NCBI GenBank assembly: GCA_000149265.1
Contig: CH003110.1
Coordinates: forward strand, 219,377-283,376
Direction: 5' to 3'
DNA length: 64,000 nt
Source of the DNA: Ciona savignyi
Lineage: Eukaryota > Chordata > Ascidiacea > Phlebobranchia > Cionidae
Both the position numbers and the translations under genes were made by a program. The notes beneath the pieces are model-generated. The model saw only the letters and a program-made list of their open reading frames with translations. It did no database searches and was not told where the DNA came from. Positions within the stretch are counted from its first letter, which is position 1. Each line of letters opens with the position of its first letter. Shown in pieces: positions 51,001-62,100 of the stretch.

Positions 51001-53262
51001 GGCGCCACCGGGCAACAGGTGCGAAGTCGAAGCTGCACATTAAACAACGGTTCCCCTTCTAATCAATGCACAGCGGGTTCATCGACAAGTACCCGATTTT
51101 GCCAAGGTCCAGCGTGCCCCGCTCTCTGGGCGAACTGGCAGTCATGGGGTTCATGTCAGTTAGACTGCACCCGTTCAAGGCAGCGAAATTGTCGTGTAAA
51201 TGGGCAAGTTGTGTCTCAGAGCCGCTGTAGTGGATTTTCTAGCGAACGGTTGCAATGCCCCGGAGGTTGTCCGAGTCTAGACCCCCCGAACGGGCAGTCG
51301 TGGGTGTCGTGGGGTTCCTGGAGCAGCTACGGAATCTGCACCCGTACATGTGGTGGAGGTACACAAACCAGGTATAGGAGATGCTACTACCTGGGAAGAT
51401 CTAACTCGCCAATTGGGAGCGCTTACTGTACGTTCACCCACCAAACGCAAGCATCCGATGGAAGACCTTGTCAAACTACACCGTGTAAGTCATTATAGTT
51501 AAGGACCATAGCTACATCTGTTTTCATTAAACAATTTAACCCGAAATCCAACCTGTTTTAATAGTCGAAATCCAACCTGTTTTAATGGTTATTCTTTAAA
51601 CAATTTAACAGAAAGTAATGCCCCGTTATAATAGGATATTCAGGATAACACATATTCATATTGATCATGGTTTATATTTACTGATGTTTATATGGGAAAA
51701 CGCAAAAGCGATAACACACGGCAAATCGTCGTCAGATTACTTTGTGCCTCGTGTTATCGGAGAGTACTAAATGATTTTTTCCTTCAAATTAGTAAAACCT
51801 ATTATTTTACTGGGTTTAGGCAACGACCGCTAAGTGCCTTGCCTAAGGAAACAGAAACGCTAGTTGGTCGTTTGTGTCCTTAACCAGAACCCTTTAGGTG
51901 ATCTGACGATTTCCCGTATGATAACCTTGTGTTTTACCATCCACAGGTTTTAACACCAATATCCCATCCTAATCTCTTCTAAACCCTCACAGGCCCAAAC
52001 ACTTACACATGGACAAACTGGTCCCCATATGGTCAGTGCAGATCCAACGCACCCGGTAGTTGCTCTGGTCGACAAACTTCATCTAGGAGGTGCATCAACC
52101 CAGCGAGCAATCAACAGGTACGCTAAAAGTTACTACGGAACGGTCGTTTTACCCACTGTTTATTGCGACCGATTCGTATATCAATTTCTACTTAAAACGA
52201 TTTTATAATTAAACCCATATTAGGCTAGAAACTTATCACGGTAAAACGATGTTATCTTTTATCAACGTGAAATGTAAACAGCGTTATCACACGAGTATTC
52301 CTTAGATTACTTATCCTGGGTTTGAGACTCGAACCAGTAACAAAGTTTCCCCATGTCAATTTAAACAATTACTAATTGTTCACTAGTTTGGGCAAGTGGT
52401 TAACGCGACCGTTATGTATACTGAACTCATATAGAATCGTTTTCAGTAATAAACATGAATATCCTATCCTATCCTAACGAGATCGTCATGCATTTGAAGC
52501 ATATCTGATTTAGAAAAAAATTAAACGTGATAAGTTTCGAAACCGTGCTGGGTTCGTTACAAAAACCGTTTTTGTATAGATGTCAGAATTTGTATTGGTC
52601 TCGTAAACCATTCGGCCACACGACTCTTCAAAAATAACAATTTCCAATTGACTTTCAGGTCCAATCGCCTAACTGTGCTCCAGGGGTGGACACTCGCACC
52701 CAAAGCTGCAACGCTTGTCAGCAAGACAACACTTATGGGAATTGGTACGCTTGGGGAGCGTGCAGTGCTCCTTGCCACAGTGGTTCAAATCGACCAACCC
52801 GCGTTCGAGCCAGGTATGAAATGGTGTTGGTCCGGTTAGTCTGATGGTAAAGTGTGATACCATGCACCCGAAAGGTTGTAGTTTTAAAACTTGTAGCTAG
52901 CCAGACGGTCGTGTTCTTGGGCAAGGCATTTAACTAATATTGCCTAAACCTAGCGGGTTAATGAGTTCTGGTAAATTAAATGAACGAGCTAGGTTTCCAA
53001 CACCTGATTATTAATAAAATAGAAATAAACACTTGTACGATCATGTGGTCGAAGGTTTAAAAAAGAGATAAACTAATATATGTGAACCGGTCAAAGCAAA
53101 GTATTAGAATATGGAAATGTATATGTCCCACTATCCTATCCTAACCGAACTACCAACTGACAGCCTCATCACGTGTTTTGCAGGTGTAGAACTGGCACCA
53201 ACTGTACACAACAAAGCCATTGGGACATTGTTACAGAAAACTGCAATACAAATCCGTGCTAA
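45059..53262 (+). CDS. secreted trefoil plus thrombospondin-type-1-repeat protein B, 892 aa
   Basis: Tandem paralogue of gene A, same order of modules. Eleven exons keep frame: 45059-45110, 45342-45479, 46020-46135, 46679-46788, 48128-48298, 48919-49079, 49461-49615, 50068-51484, 51993-52117, 52659-52813, 53184-53262. A signal peptide (LWLSLFCVTLLLG) is followed by a textbook trefoil (QVCGAGN, CTSNGCCFEASREPKCF); trefoil-like 2 (VCPVNVPICHR, RCCFDK); VPWNPFYQEAV; trefoil 3 (CGWESITKKECQLVGCCYDD); a Gly/Leu/Pro-rich linker; the CPFFYFRIPGLPDLT module; then eight thrombospondin type 1 repeats (about 434-892) with motifs such as WSEWSDYGSCQASCG. Introns correspond to those of gene A in position and phase; exon 5 is 171 bases in both. 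A protein of matrix, coat or mucus is likely; the exact role is unknown. Confidence 0.92.
47880..48055 (+). repeat. R3 retroposon-like repeat
   Basis: tttggcggccgcgtccgcta, then cgttcgttttgccgtctttt, and the tail aatgaataaactaaactaag. Lies in intron 4 of gene B, about 70 bases before exon 5. Confidence 0.65.
48351..48857. mobile_element. hAT-like non-autonomous element carrying a nested MITE
   Basis: Left end cagagatgtcaaacacacgg and right end gagtttgacacct are typical hAT ends. The flanks ttataaag and taataaag resemble an 8-bp duplication. A ggtacc-ended MITE sits inside. Confidence 0.65.
48392..48554. mobile_element. ggtacc-ended MITE inside the hAT-like element
   Basis: ggtacctctagagtctagat ... 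caaaattagaggtacc; internal ccataactctaacccc run, as in the family. Confidence 0.75.
49160..49375 (+). repeat. SINE-A, partial
   Basis: Plus-orientation copy ending cctattcctatcctatcctc, about 85 bases before the acceptor of exon 7 of gene B. Confidence 0.85.
49639..49790 (-). repeat. SINE-A, truncated
   Basis: Starts ggacaggatattcattttat, 24 bases after exon 7 of gene B. Exon 7 is therefore flanked by SINEs in opposite orientation. Confidence 0.8.
51628..51860 (-). repeat. SINE-A, diverged
   Basis: Minus-orientation copy in intron 8 of gene B; aaatcgtcgtcagattactt and ctgggtttaggcaacgaccg are recognisable. Confidence 0.65.
51895..51975 (+). repeat. SINE-A tail fragment beside exon 9 of gene B
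   Basis: ggtgatctgacgatttcccg ... tatcccatcctaatctcttc. It ends about 17 bases before the acceptor and supplies much of the pyrimidine-rich tract. Confidence 0.7.
52540..52630 (-). repeat. SINE-B (tRNA Leu/Ser-like)
   Basis: Minus-orientation copy in intron 9 of gene B: cgaaaccgtgctgggttcgt and gtaaaccattcggccacacg. Confidence 0.6.
52820..53150 (+). repeat. SINE-A, split and diverged
   Basis: Head tagtctgatggtaaagtgtg and body cttgggcaaggcatttaact, then a tail fragment tcccactatcctatcctaac 60 bases before exon 11 of gene B. Confidence 0.6.
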
Positions 53263-53508
53263 CATTTTTGTACGAATTTAAAATCAAATTTGGTCTTACT
53301 TAAGCAATGAACATACTTCTTCGCATTTACTAATAGATTTATATCAGCAATGGTAAAACGAGGCAACCATTGCGTACCAGACTCATGTGAAATGTGTTTT
53401 ATTCGCCATTAATGCGAGTGTATTTTAAAACTTAGCTCTTCGTTTTAAAAGTGTTATTACTCAAATGTTTTGCTTCCACGTTTTTATCAAACTACCATTT
53501 TACCCTTA

Positions 53509-53514
53509 AATAAA
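53509..53514 (+). other. possible polyadenylation signal of gene B
   Basis: aataaa about 245 bases after the stop codon. Confidence 0.4.
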
Positions 53515-53759
53515 ACGTTCATCATTATACACAACACTTTGTGGCAGTTTTGTTTATTTGTGTTATTTTCTTTGTGTGTAAAATAGTTTTATGTGTGTAA
53601 AATAGAGAAAGGAGAGTGCGGAAAAATGCAAAACAACAGTCGTTATAGAGCGAGGAGAAAGTTAAACTTATTTAGTTTTAGAAAATATTTGGTCGCTGCC
53701 GTAAAACATATACTAAGGTATGCAGTAGTGGTCCTAAATTACCGCACTTAAATACACCT

Positions 53760-53885
53760 GGATTAGATAGAATATTTATCATGTTTATCCCTGTACACGG
53801 GAAAACGCAAGGGTGTTAACATACACACAATCGTTAAATAACCTTGCGCCCAAAATCTGGTTACCGATTCTATTGATGTGTGTTA
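53760..53885 (-). repeat. SINE-A, truncated
   Basis: ttagatagaatatttatcat, then accttgcgcccaaaatctgg; minus orientation. Confidence 0.7.
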
Positions 53886-54196
53886 TGTATCTGTTCTTTT
53901 CACAGAATGTAAAATCGTCAATGATCACATTTAAATTTTATTATTCACTTTCTAGTGACATTTCATCAAGTTTTAGAATGAGCTGACCAAGCCAGACGGT
54001 TGGCTGTTCAGCTGTGCTTATTGTAGGATAAATTCCATTTCATTAGTTTGCCAAATGAACATAAAACAACACTCCGAAAATAAGAAAGAGGTGTCCTGAA
54101 GATTATTCTAGATGGATGCCATTGATCATTCACATAAAATGAATATCCTTATTAAACTGTACCAAAATATATTTTCCTTCATATATGTGTTTTACC

Positions 54197-54356
54197 TCAC
54201 TATAATACTCAGGCTGAAATGATATATAACGTAATAGCGATAATATTTACGATACCAATAAATGCTTATCGCGATTATCGCACCACAAACGCATTATGTC
54301 AGGGAAACTTTGCAGCAATTTCTAGATATATCATTTCAGCCTGAGTATTATAGTGA
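54197..54356. mobile_element. 160-bp element with perfect 31-bp terminal inverted repeats
   Basis: The left arm 54197-54227 begins tcactataatactcaggctg; the right arm 54326-54356 is its exact inverse, ending cctgagtattatagtga. There is no coding capacity. Confidence 0.88.
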
Positions 54357-55274
54357 TCTAATTTTCCTTACCTAAACTAACTTAGCATAACTTAAGTTGT
54401 ATTACGCAATATAAATTTCTATCCTTTAATATAATATAAGTTGGAAATCAAACAATCAACGTGTGAATGGTGTTTTGGGTTATTAAAGTAAGTAGAAAAA
54501 CTAAACTAACGCCATATTTACGAACTACACTTATCGGCGTCTGGCAAATTTTTCGTTTCTGAAGCAAATACATGGTTTATTTTTTAGTAAGTTTAAAGCT
54601 TGGTTAGGTTTTACACATCGGCTTGCAGGTTTTACACATGGGTTTGTGCTTATTTCATGAAGTAGTATCCGTTAAATAACTTTTATTTGGGGAATGTCAC
54701 ATGTTTACCCACTACAATTTATTTACAAGTATCGTTGCATCCTACTAATAATAAAGTTCGATTCTATAGTCAACCGGGTTTATTTTAAATCATTTTAATA
54801 TCACAGAATCTCTTGCGCTCAAAGCAAAATATTTTTTTTTTGATTTTGAATCCTTGGTCCGTCACTTCCGTTTTTTATACACAAATCGGTAAATATCAGG
54901 CTAAACTTAAAGGACTGTCTCATTTAATGATCTACGGTTTCTTACGGAGATCGGGGGGGGGGGGGTCTCTAGACCTGATGTTACCTTTGCTTACCAACTA
55001 ACTGGAGACTTGGTAGCTAGCGACATTCTGTGACTTAATACAACACCTTATCCCCACAGTCGAGTTGGTGGTGAAATTAGATGGCTCAAATACCAAAGCT
55101 TCAGATGAACTTTTTGGCGAACACATGTAAAACCCTACATAATTGTCTGTCTTCCTCACACATTTGCGATATGATATGACGATCGTCGATATGATAACCC
55201 TCACCCATTTTTTAATTCATAAGACAACGCTGGGATATATTCTTTCTTGTAATTTTTGGCAGTGTTTTGTACAG

Positions 55275-55375
55275 TTGTGTGGGCGAATTGTTATCGCGAC
55301 CTACACATATATTACCAATTCTTTAAAATTCTTTTTAGGGACCGGCCTACCATGAGTCTAACTTTTGCCAGATAA
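55275..55375 (+). repeat. SINE-B fragment
   Basis: gtgtgggcgaattgttatcg ... ggcctaccatgagtctaact; tRNA Leu/Ser-like arrangement. Confidence 0.55.
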
Positions 55376-55483
55376 GGAAAATAACTAGACAGTTTATTAA
55401 AACGAATTTGTTGTATAGTTTCAGTTTGCCATTTTAAATAAGTTGGTGTATATGCCATGCCTAAGTCTTGCCCATTGAGTTAG

Positions 55484-55768
55484 GATATTCATGTTTATCC
55501 CCGTGAATGGGAAAACCAAGGGGGTTATTACACGGGCAATCGTCAGAACACCTCGCGCCCATCGTCGGGTTACCGGAGCTATTGCAGTGTGTTGTGTATG
55601 GTAGACACGTTTTTTCAATTTGGTGGAACCCATTAATCCGCTGGGTTCAGGCAATGTCCGTAAAGTGCCTTGCCCAAGGACACAACCGATTAGCTAGCAA
55701 CCAGTTTCGCACATGCAACCTTTCGATTGAAAGGCGACGCACTTAACCGCTAGACCACCGGGCCGGAC
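55484..55768 (-). repeat. SINE-A, full length
   Basis: One of the best-preserved copies: tail gttaggatattcatgtttat to head cgcacttaaccgctagacca. Confidence 0.92.
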
Positions 55769-55878
55769 TAATGTTGTAGCAAAATTTACGGCAATTCTAG
55801 AGTAAAATCTCCCGTTTTAATATAACCAAGTAACGTCAGGTAAGAGCAATAAATAAACAATTTGCTTGCAATTATTAG

Positions 55879-55884
55879 TTTATT
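55879..55884 (-). other. possible polyadenylation signal of the protease gene
   Basis: aataaa on the minus strand about 230 bases after the stop codon. Confidence 0.4.
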
Positions 55885-56110
55885 ACATTTTCCCTTTTCT
55901 TCCAGTAGAAAATGACCACATTTTATTCGCCCGCATTTTATAGACAACTCATTACCATTAGTAACAACACATGCAAAGGCATCATGTAAATGGAGGCTGT
56001 ATTTTTTGGTCATTTCGGTACAAAAATTTAAAGCATATCATACGCTGTTCCATTCAAAACGTTTGGACATTTAAGCATATTTAATATATTACAGAGGACT
56101 GTGTGCTTCG

Positions 56111-59100
56111 TTAGTTTTCGCTAATTGTCTGATTGACCCAAGGCATAAGTAAGGGAAGGTTGGTGTATATGCCAGGCCGAAGTCTTGGCCCTAGCCCGGG
56201 AAGATTAGTACTTTTACCACAGCCGAACCCCCAGCTTACAATTCCCACTTGGACCCAGCAACTTTTTCTGTTGTTTTCGTTGTAAAGCTGGAATTTAAAT
56301 GTATGATAATTACGGCTTTTAACCAGCTTGACTTTTAAAATTTAAGTATTTTTGTGTGGATATGTGTGGAAATGAGTATGGCAGGGACTTTAAAGATGTG
56401 GCACAGATGGATAGGTGATGTGTTTATTTAGGTTGATTTGTGTAGAAATGTGTATGACAGGGACTTTGAAAATGTGGCACATATGGATAGGTGATGAGGT
56501 TATCAAGGTTGATATGTGTGGATTTTTATAAATGGCGGGGATATTTTTCAACCAAGTAGATTATTTATTTTAACAACTAAATAGCTATTTCAAGATTTTA
56601 AAACCAATTTACCTCCCGAACTAATGGGCCGCCACTATCCCCTTTACAGGCATCAGTTACTTTATCTGGTTCAGTGCTTGCACTGGAGGCACAAATCATC
56701 CTATCAGTGTGGATTTCCCGCCACTGTTGTATAAACTGAACGCATCTAAGAAGGAGGTTAGGTGTGTGGTGATAGAATAATCATGATAGTTCTTAGGAAG
56801 TATGGGGGTGTAGTGGGATGGAAAAACGCTGGGGTATTCGTAAAGGTTAATTGCCTCACATTACTTTGCATTAACTGTCAAGTTACCGAAGCAGTTTGTG
56901 TGTGCTTGGGACGTTCGTCATTCAGTTTTAGCAAAACGCAATAACTTACATTGTTCATGCGATGTCCAATAGGTGAAGTGACCAAGTCACAATCAACTAG
57001 ATAAAAACAGTTTTAATTCTACAACATTTTAGCTAAAAAATGACGCAAATCCAAGCTCATTTATTGTGGTATTTGTTTATCTAACTTTTATCAGTTTAAG
57101 CAATTCCGCTTTCGCTGGCTTTACACCAGAATCCGGACTATAAGAGATGCTATCACGACAGTAAACATGTAAAACAGGACATACTTGATGCACCGAAATA
57201 ATTGTCAACTTAATGACACTCTTGTATTGAACTTACATATTGTCCGGCTTTAGCTTTACAAGACCTTGCTTCAAATGTAAAGAAGCATTGGTTTTCCCCT
57301 CGCCCGCTTCCCTTTCAGTTTCATGACCATACCCAGTAACAACTGCGACGTCCTGGTTTTCATCCTTCGACAAAACATATTGCTCTGCATATAAGAAGGT
57401 AATTTATAAAATAAACGAATCAGGTGTGTATGACTGTCACAAAATATTGGTTTTAAGGTAAAATGGTGAGTGAACAATCTTTTCTATAATTTAATGATCT
57501 CTTACAACTGAACCGCCTTTGTGGTAGCTCCCTTGCGTATTTGGGAGATTTTTTCTTTTCAGGAATAAAACATAAATAATCATCCCAGCCATTAGCTCAG
57601 TGGATTCCTTTGTCGCCTTTCAGTGGAAGGGTGGTAAAAACTGTTTTATAGCTAGTCGGTTGTATCTTTTGGCAAAAACCTAATGGACATTGCCTAACTC
57701 ATTGGAATAATGGGTTTTACCAAATTTAAAGGAACGTATGAATCTTACACAACACACTACAGTAGCTATAGTAACCCGACGGTAGGCGCGAGGTGATCTC
57801 ACGATTAAACGCACCTTGCGTTTGTCCATTAAACGACCAAACATAAATATTTTATTCTATCCTAATTCAAATCCAACAGTTAAACCGTGAAAGAAAAGCC
57901 CTATTCTTAGGCAAAGGGCAAAAATGGGTTATTACCATATTAGTCCGCCTAAATTTGCCGTCGAATTTCAACAAGTTAAACCTGGCATCCCACCAGCTCT
58001 AATTTATATAAATAAACAATTCGCTTAATATAATAACTCGAAAGCAAGCAAAAATATAATTCAATATGCCCTACTCACTTACTTTCAATATCGCAAATCT
58101 GTTGTGCAGTTGAATTCGCTGGTATTAGCCCTTTCCCTTGAAGATGTTCATTTAAGCAATTGTTGGGCATACAAGGAATGCATACTGGTCTAATGTAGTC
58201 AGTGTAGTTAACCCACCCGAAGCTGTTAGGAACATCCAACCAAAGGTTTTTGTCTTGGTTTAGCCTCACCTGCTGGCCAAGCTCAATCTGAAAGATAACA
58301 AATGTAAGATTAGGTGGAGATATTATTGGATTAAAAATATGAATAAACACTACAATACAGGAGAACTTATTAATACACTTGATTCTTTAAACACCTTGGC
58401 CAATACCGCAACCGATTAGTTTTCAATCATCTGTGAACTACAACCTTTCGGCTGTAAAAAAGCGTACAACTTGGATAGTGTTTAAGATTTTTGGTTCAAT
58501 TCTTAGTTCTAAAATTTTTGGTTCAATTCTTAGTTCTGAAGAAATAATTCCAAGCCAGGTAATAAGACGATTTTGAAAAATATCACACTAGGCACTTTAC
58601 GATTTATAAGTATAAATCCAATTATTGTTTAGTTTTTTTGTAAGGTTTACCAAAATTATTATTTTAACAAAAAAAACAACATTTTTTACCAGGTTTTTAC
58701 CAAAATTAAAGAAATATCTTATTCATACACAACACACTTTAAAAGTTCAGATAACCAGACGATGGGCGCACAGTAATCTGGTGATTACACGTTTGTTAAA
58801 ACTTTTCCAATTAAGGGGATAAACATAAACATCATAACCTAAGGTATCCTACCAGTGCAATGTCATAGTCATAAGTATCATAATTGTATTGTGGGTGCTT
58901 TGTTATCTTCTCCACATTAAAAACTGTAGTCGTTGGGCTAAGCTTTGTCTTGAAATCATTCCGACTAATTGGTCGCCTGTAGAAACCTGAAGTGAAAATA
59001 TGATATCTTTATACGAATCAGTTTGGTTTGTAAAAATATACTAGAATAAATAATCTTAAATCGCTCTAAGAATTACTTATAACCGAATAGCATATATATT

Positions 59101-62100
59101 TAATAAAACAATTGTATTTAATTTGTTTGTACTTAAAAGCAAGAAAAAATGTATTTTTATTAACATACTAATAACCGAATAGCATATTATATATTTAATA
59201 AAACAATTGTATTTAATTATACTCTAGATACATTACTAAAATGGTTTTAATTTTGTTTTAATTTTATATAAAAATTACATAAAAACCATTTATTTTGTTT
59301 ATTTTTGGCCTAAATTTTAAGTTGTGGAAAAATTTAAGTCTTCCTTTGAAACGATTTTGAGTGATTTTGGTTGATTTTGAGTGATTTTGGGTGATTTTGA
59401 GTGATTTGGAGTGATTTTGAATGGGCTTTTTGTGAGTTTAGTTTGTATTGATAAGAAACACTAGAAATGTCCGAAAAATGATATAGAATAGGATAAGATG
59501 TTCATGTTTATCCCTGTGAATGGGAAAACCAAGGGGTTAAGGAAATCGTCAGATCGCCTCGCGCCCATCGTTGGGTTACCGGATCTATTGCAGTGTGTTG
59601 AGTATGATAGATAGTCTCGAAATTCGTTTGTGGAGTCCACGGCCAAAAAATGTCGTAGGAAATCGTATAAACACTAAAGCCCAGCACGGTGTTTTGCCGT
59701 GGATCTATAAGCAGTACTAAATAATCGCAAAATCCGAGGTAAGTTTTGGGCATCCGAGGTAATTCAATTTGGGCGACCCTGCGCTAAGGTGCGTTGGACA
59801 ATAGCCAATTGCGCGATATTAGTCTGTAAGCTAAGACACATGACAAAAACACTTGAAGGACATTGTTTAATTTTAGTAAAATTTAAACGATTTAAAAACC
59901 AAAAAAACTAAGTAATCTCTATATTTCTATTATATAAAAATACAACACATTGCAATAGCTCCAAAAAACTACAAATCCTGAATCCACTGTCAATGTAGAT
60001 TAGTAGGAAGTATCTGTCTAGTTTGGACTGGATAATAATTCAAAAAATATAGAGGCCTACAGTTTAAAAGAACAAAATACAATAATACCAAATGAGGAAA
60101 TACATGCGATTGCCAGACACGAGTTGCATATATTTATCTAATTAAATTTGCCGAATTGTCAACTCAGCAAATCGGGTGCAATCAAAGCGACGTAGTCTCT
60201 CGGAGATTTGATTGACAGCTGGCTGCTAGCGTAATTGAATTTTTAGTTTCGAGTTTTGTGTTAGAACGTTGTAAATTGATAAAAACTTAATAAAACTGCC
60301 GTCGTGCGCTTTGAGACTATTTTCTTTATATTTTGACAGTTTTTTGCAATTAATAAGTGATCTAAAAAAAAACAATTATTAAGTGATTAAAAACTTAACC
60401 GCCAGATTAACGGATCAGACTATATTTAGATTAAGACGCCCAATAAGCTTAGTGGGTTAGTGTTGTGCCTTTGGGCACGTAACACTGCCTGAACCTAGTA
60501 CAATAATGGATTATACCAAATTATAAACGACTCAACCATATACAGTGGTGTATACACATACACAACGCACTGCAATAGTTCCGGTTAGCAGGCGGTGTGC
60601 GCGAGGTGATCTGAAGCTTGCCCGTGTAATAATGGCTCTTGTGTATTCATTTTCACGGGAATAAGCAAAAATACCCTATCCTATTCAGCATTATGCTATT
60701 ATCAGGTAAAGATAATATTACCAAATGTAACTCGGAAATTCTTGTACCACAGGTTATTATCTTCCTCCAAGTCTGCAAACAGATGGTAAGCTGTCAGAAC
60801 CCATTTATTGTTGATGATTGATCCACCACCAAGAAAGTTGGTGACAGAATAGCTCTAGAACACAGAATAAGTTTTAAGGAAGCACTAGAGAATTTTTTAG
60901 AATGGTTTGTAGATATTACGGCGTGTCAGTTATTGATATACATACATTTAAACAAAACCTCTCTGCTAAAGAAAAGTTTTTATTTTTTTTTAAATTAATA
61001 GAGTCGGTAAAAAGTGAGGAAATTAATCCAGTTAAATCTATGCATTTTCGAAAGAACACCACCCACTCACTTTGTGTACATTAGGGTGATTAACTTTAAT
61101 GGTTACAATTGCTTGCCATGGCCAAGCCCTGTCGACAGCTTTTGATCCCCCCAGAACTCGACCAAACCTTGCCTTGTTTTTTACACTCCCCACTTTCCCA
61201 GCCTGTCCACACTTGCTGTAGTCTATTAGGAGTATTTATATTCTTAAATTGAAATAGGATGTTTTAGTTTCAGTAAAAAAAACATGGAATTACGAAACAG
61301 GAAATGATTCTTACATAGATTATCGTCAAATTACCTTGCGCCAATATCGATTTAGAAGAGCTATTACAGTGTGTTGCGTATGATTCAGGCTAAGTATAAA
61401 TTTTATCACTAAGTGCAGTTTATAATATAATTAGAAACAATAAATTTATTTTTGATAGCGTTTATTTTAAAATTGATTAAGCTTTTATTTATAATATGGT
61501 ACCAAAGGAATTTACCTTCAAAACAACTGCGATAATAGAAAACCAACTTACCGATTCTTACATCAATAACCTGGTCGACATAGGTTTGTAGCAGATGAAA
61601 GCTTTCAATTCTGACAAAATTTTCCGGTTTGTTACCCGCAAGACCTCTTAGTTCCTTTAACGCGTTTCTAGCAATTCGGCCACCCCTTCTACACACTTCA
61701 CAAGAGGAGATACTGTAGAACTGTTCAAATTGCACATTACTTAAGGAAAACGGGTGGTTATTTTTTGAGAGTTTGGCTTGTGGATTGTATTTTGATAATA
61801 GATTTCCTTTGCATTTGCTTCAAATTTGAAATTTCGCTTATATTGAAAACATCATACTGAACGTAGTATTAATGTTCATTACAGAATCGAGGTTTAAACT
61901 TGATTCAACTTGGAAATTAATAGTTTTTATTTTTTTTAATTCTTAAGTGAAATTAATGAAATGTCTTGTAACGAATCGACGTGTGGGTTCGATAACTTTT
62001 TTAGTTTGACTGCTGGAAACGAGGAAAAAACGTAATCAACAAAATATACCAATCACAAAGCGACAAATAAACGGGAATCTAAAAAAACGACGTCACAAAT

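Larger units (their letters stand above)
53600..55878. other. intergenic between convergent gene B and the protease gene
   Basis: Contains SINE-A pieces (53760-53885, 55484-55768), a perfect inverted-repeat element (54197-54356), an 11-base G run near 54953, and a SINE-B fragment at 55275-55375. No gene seen. Confidence 0.6.

Noticed and set aside
50308..51040. Long minus-strand open frames opposite exon 8 of trefoil/TSR gene B
   Set aside because: Antisense shadows of the Cys/Gly/Ser-rich TSR exon; no recognisable domain.
54950..54966. Run of 11 G near a short open frame
   Set aside because: A simple homopolymer; no repeated G-tracts nearby that would suggest a quadruplex-forming element, and no gene.
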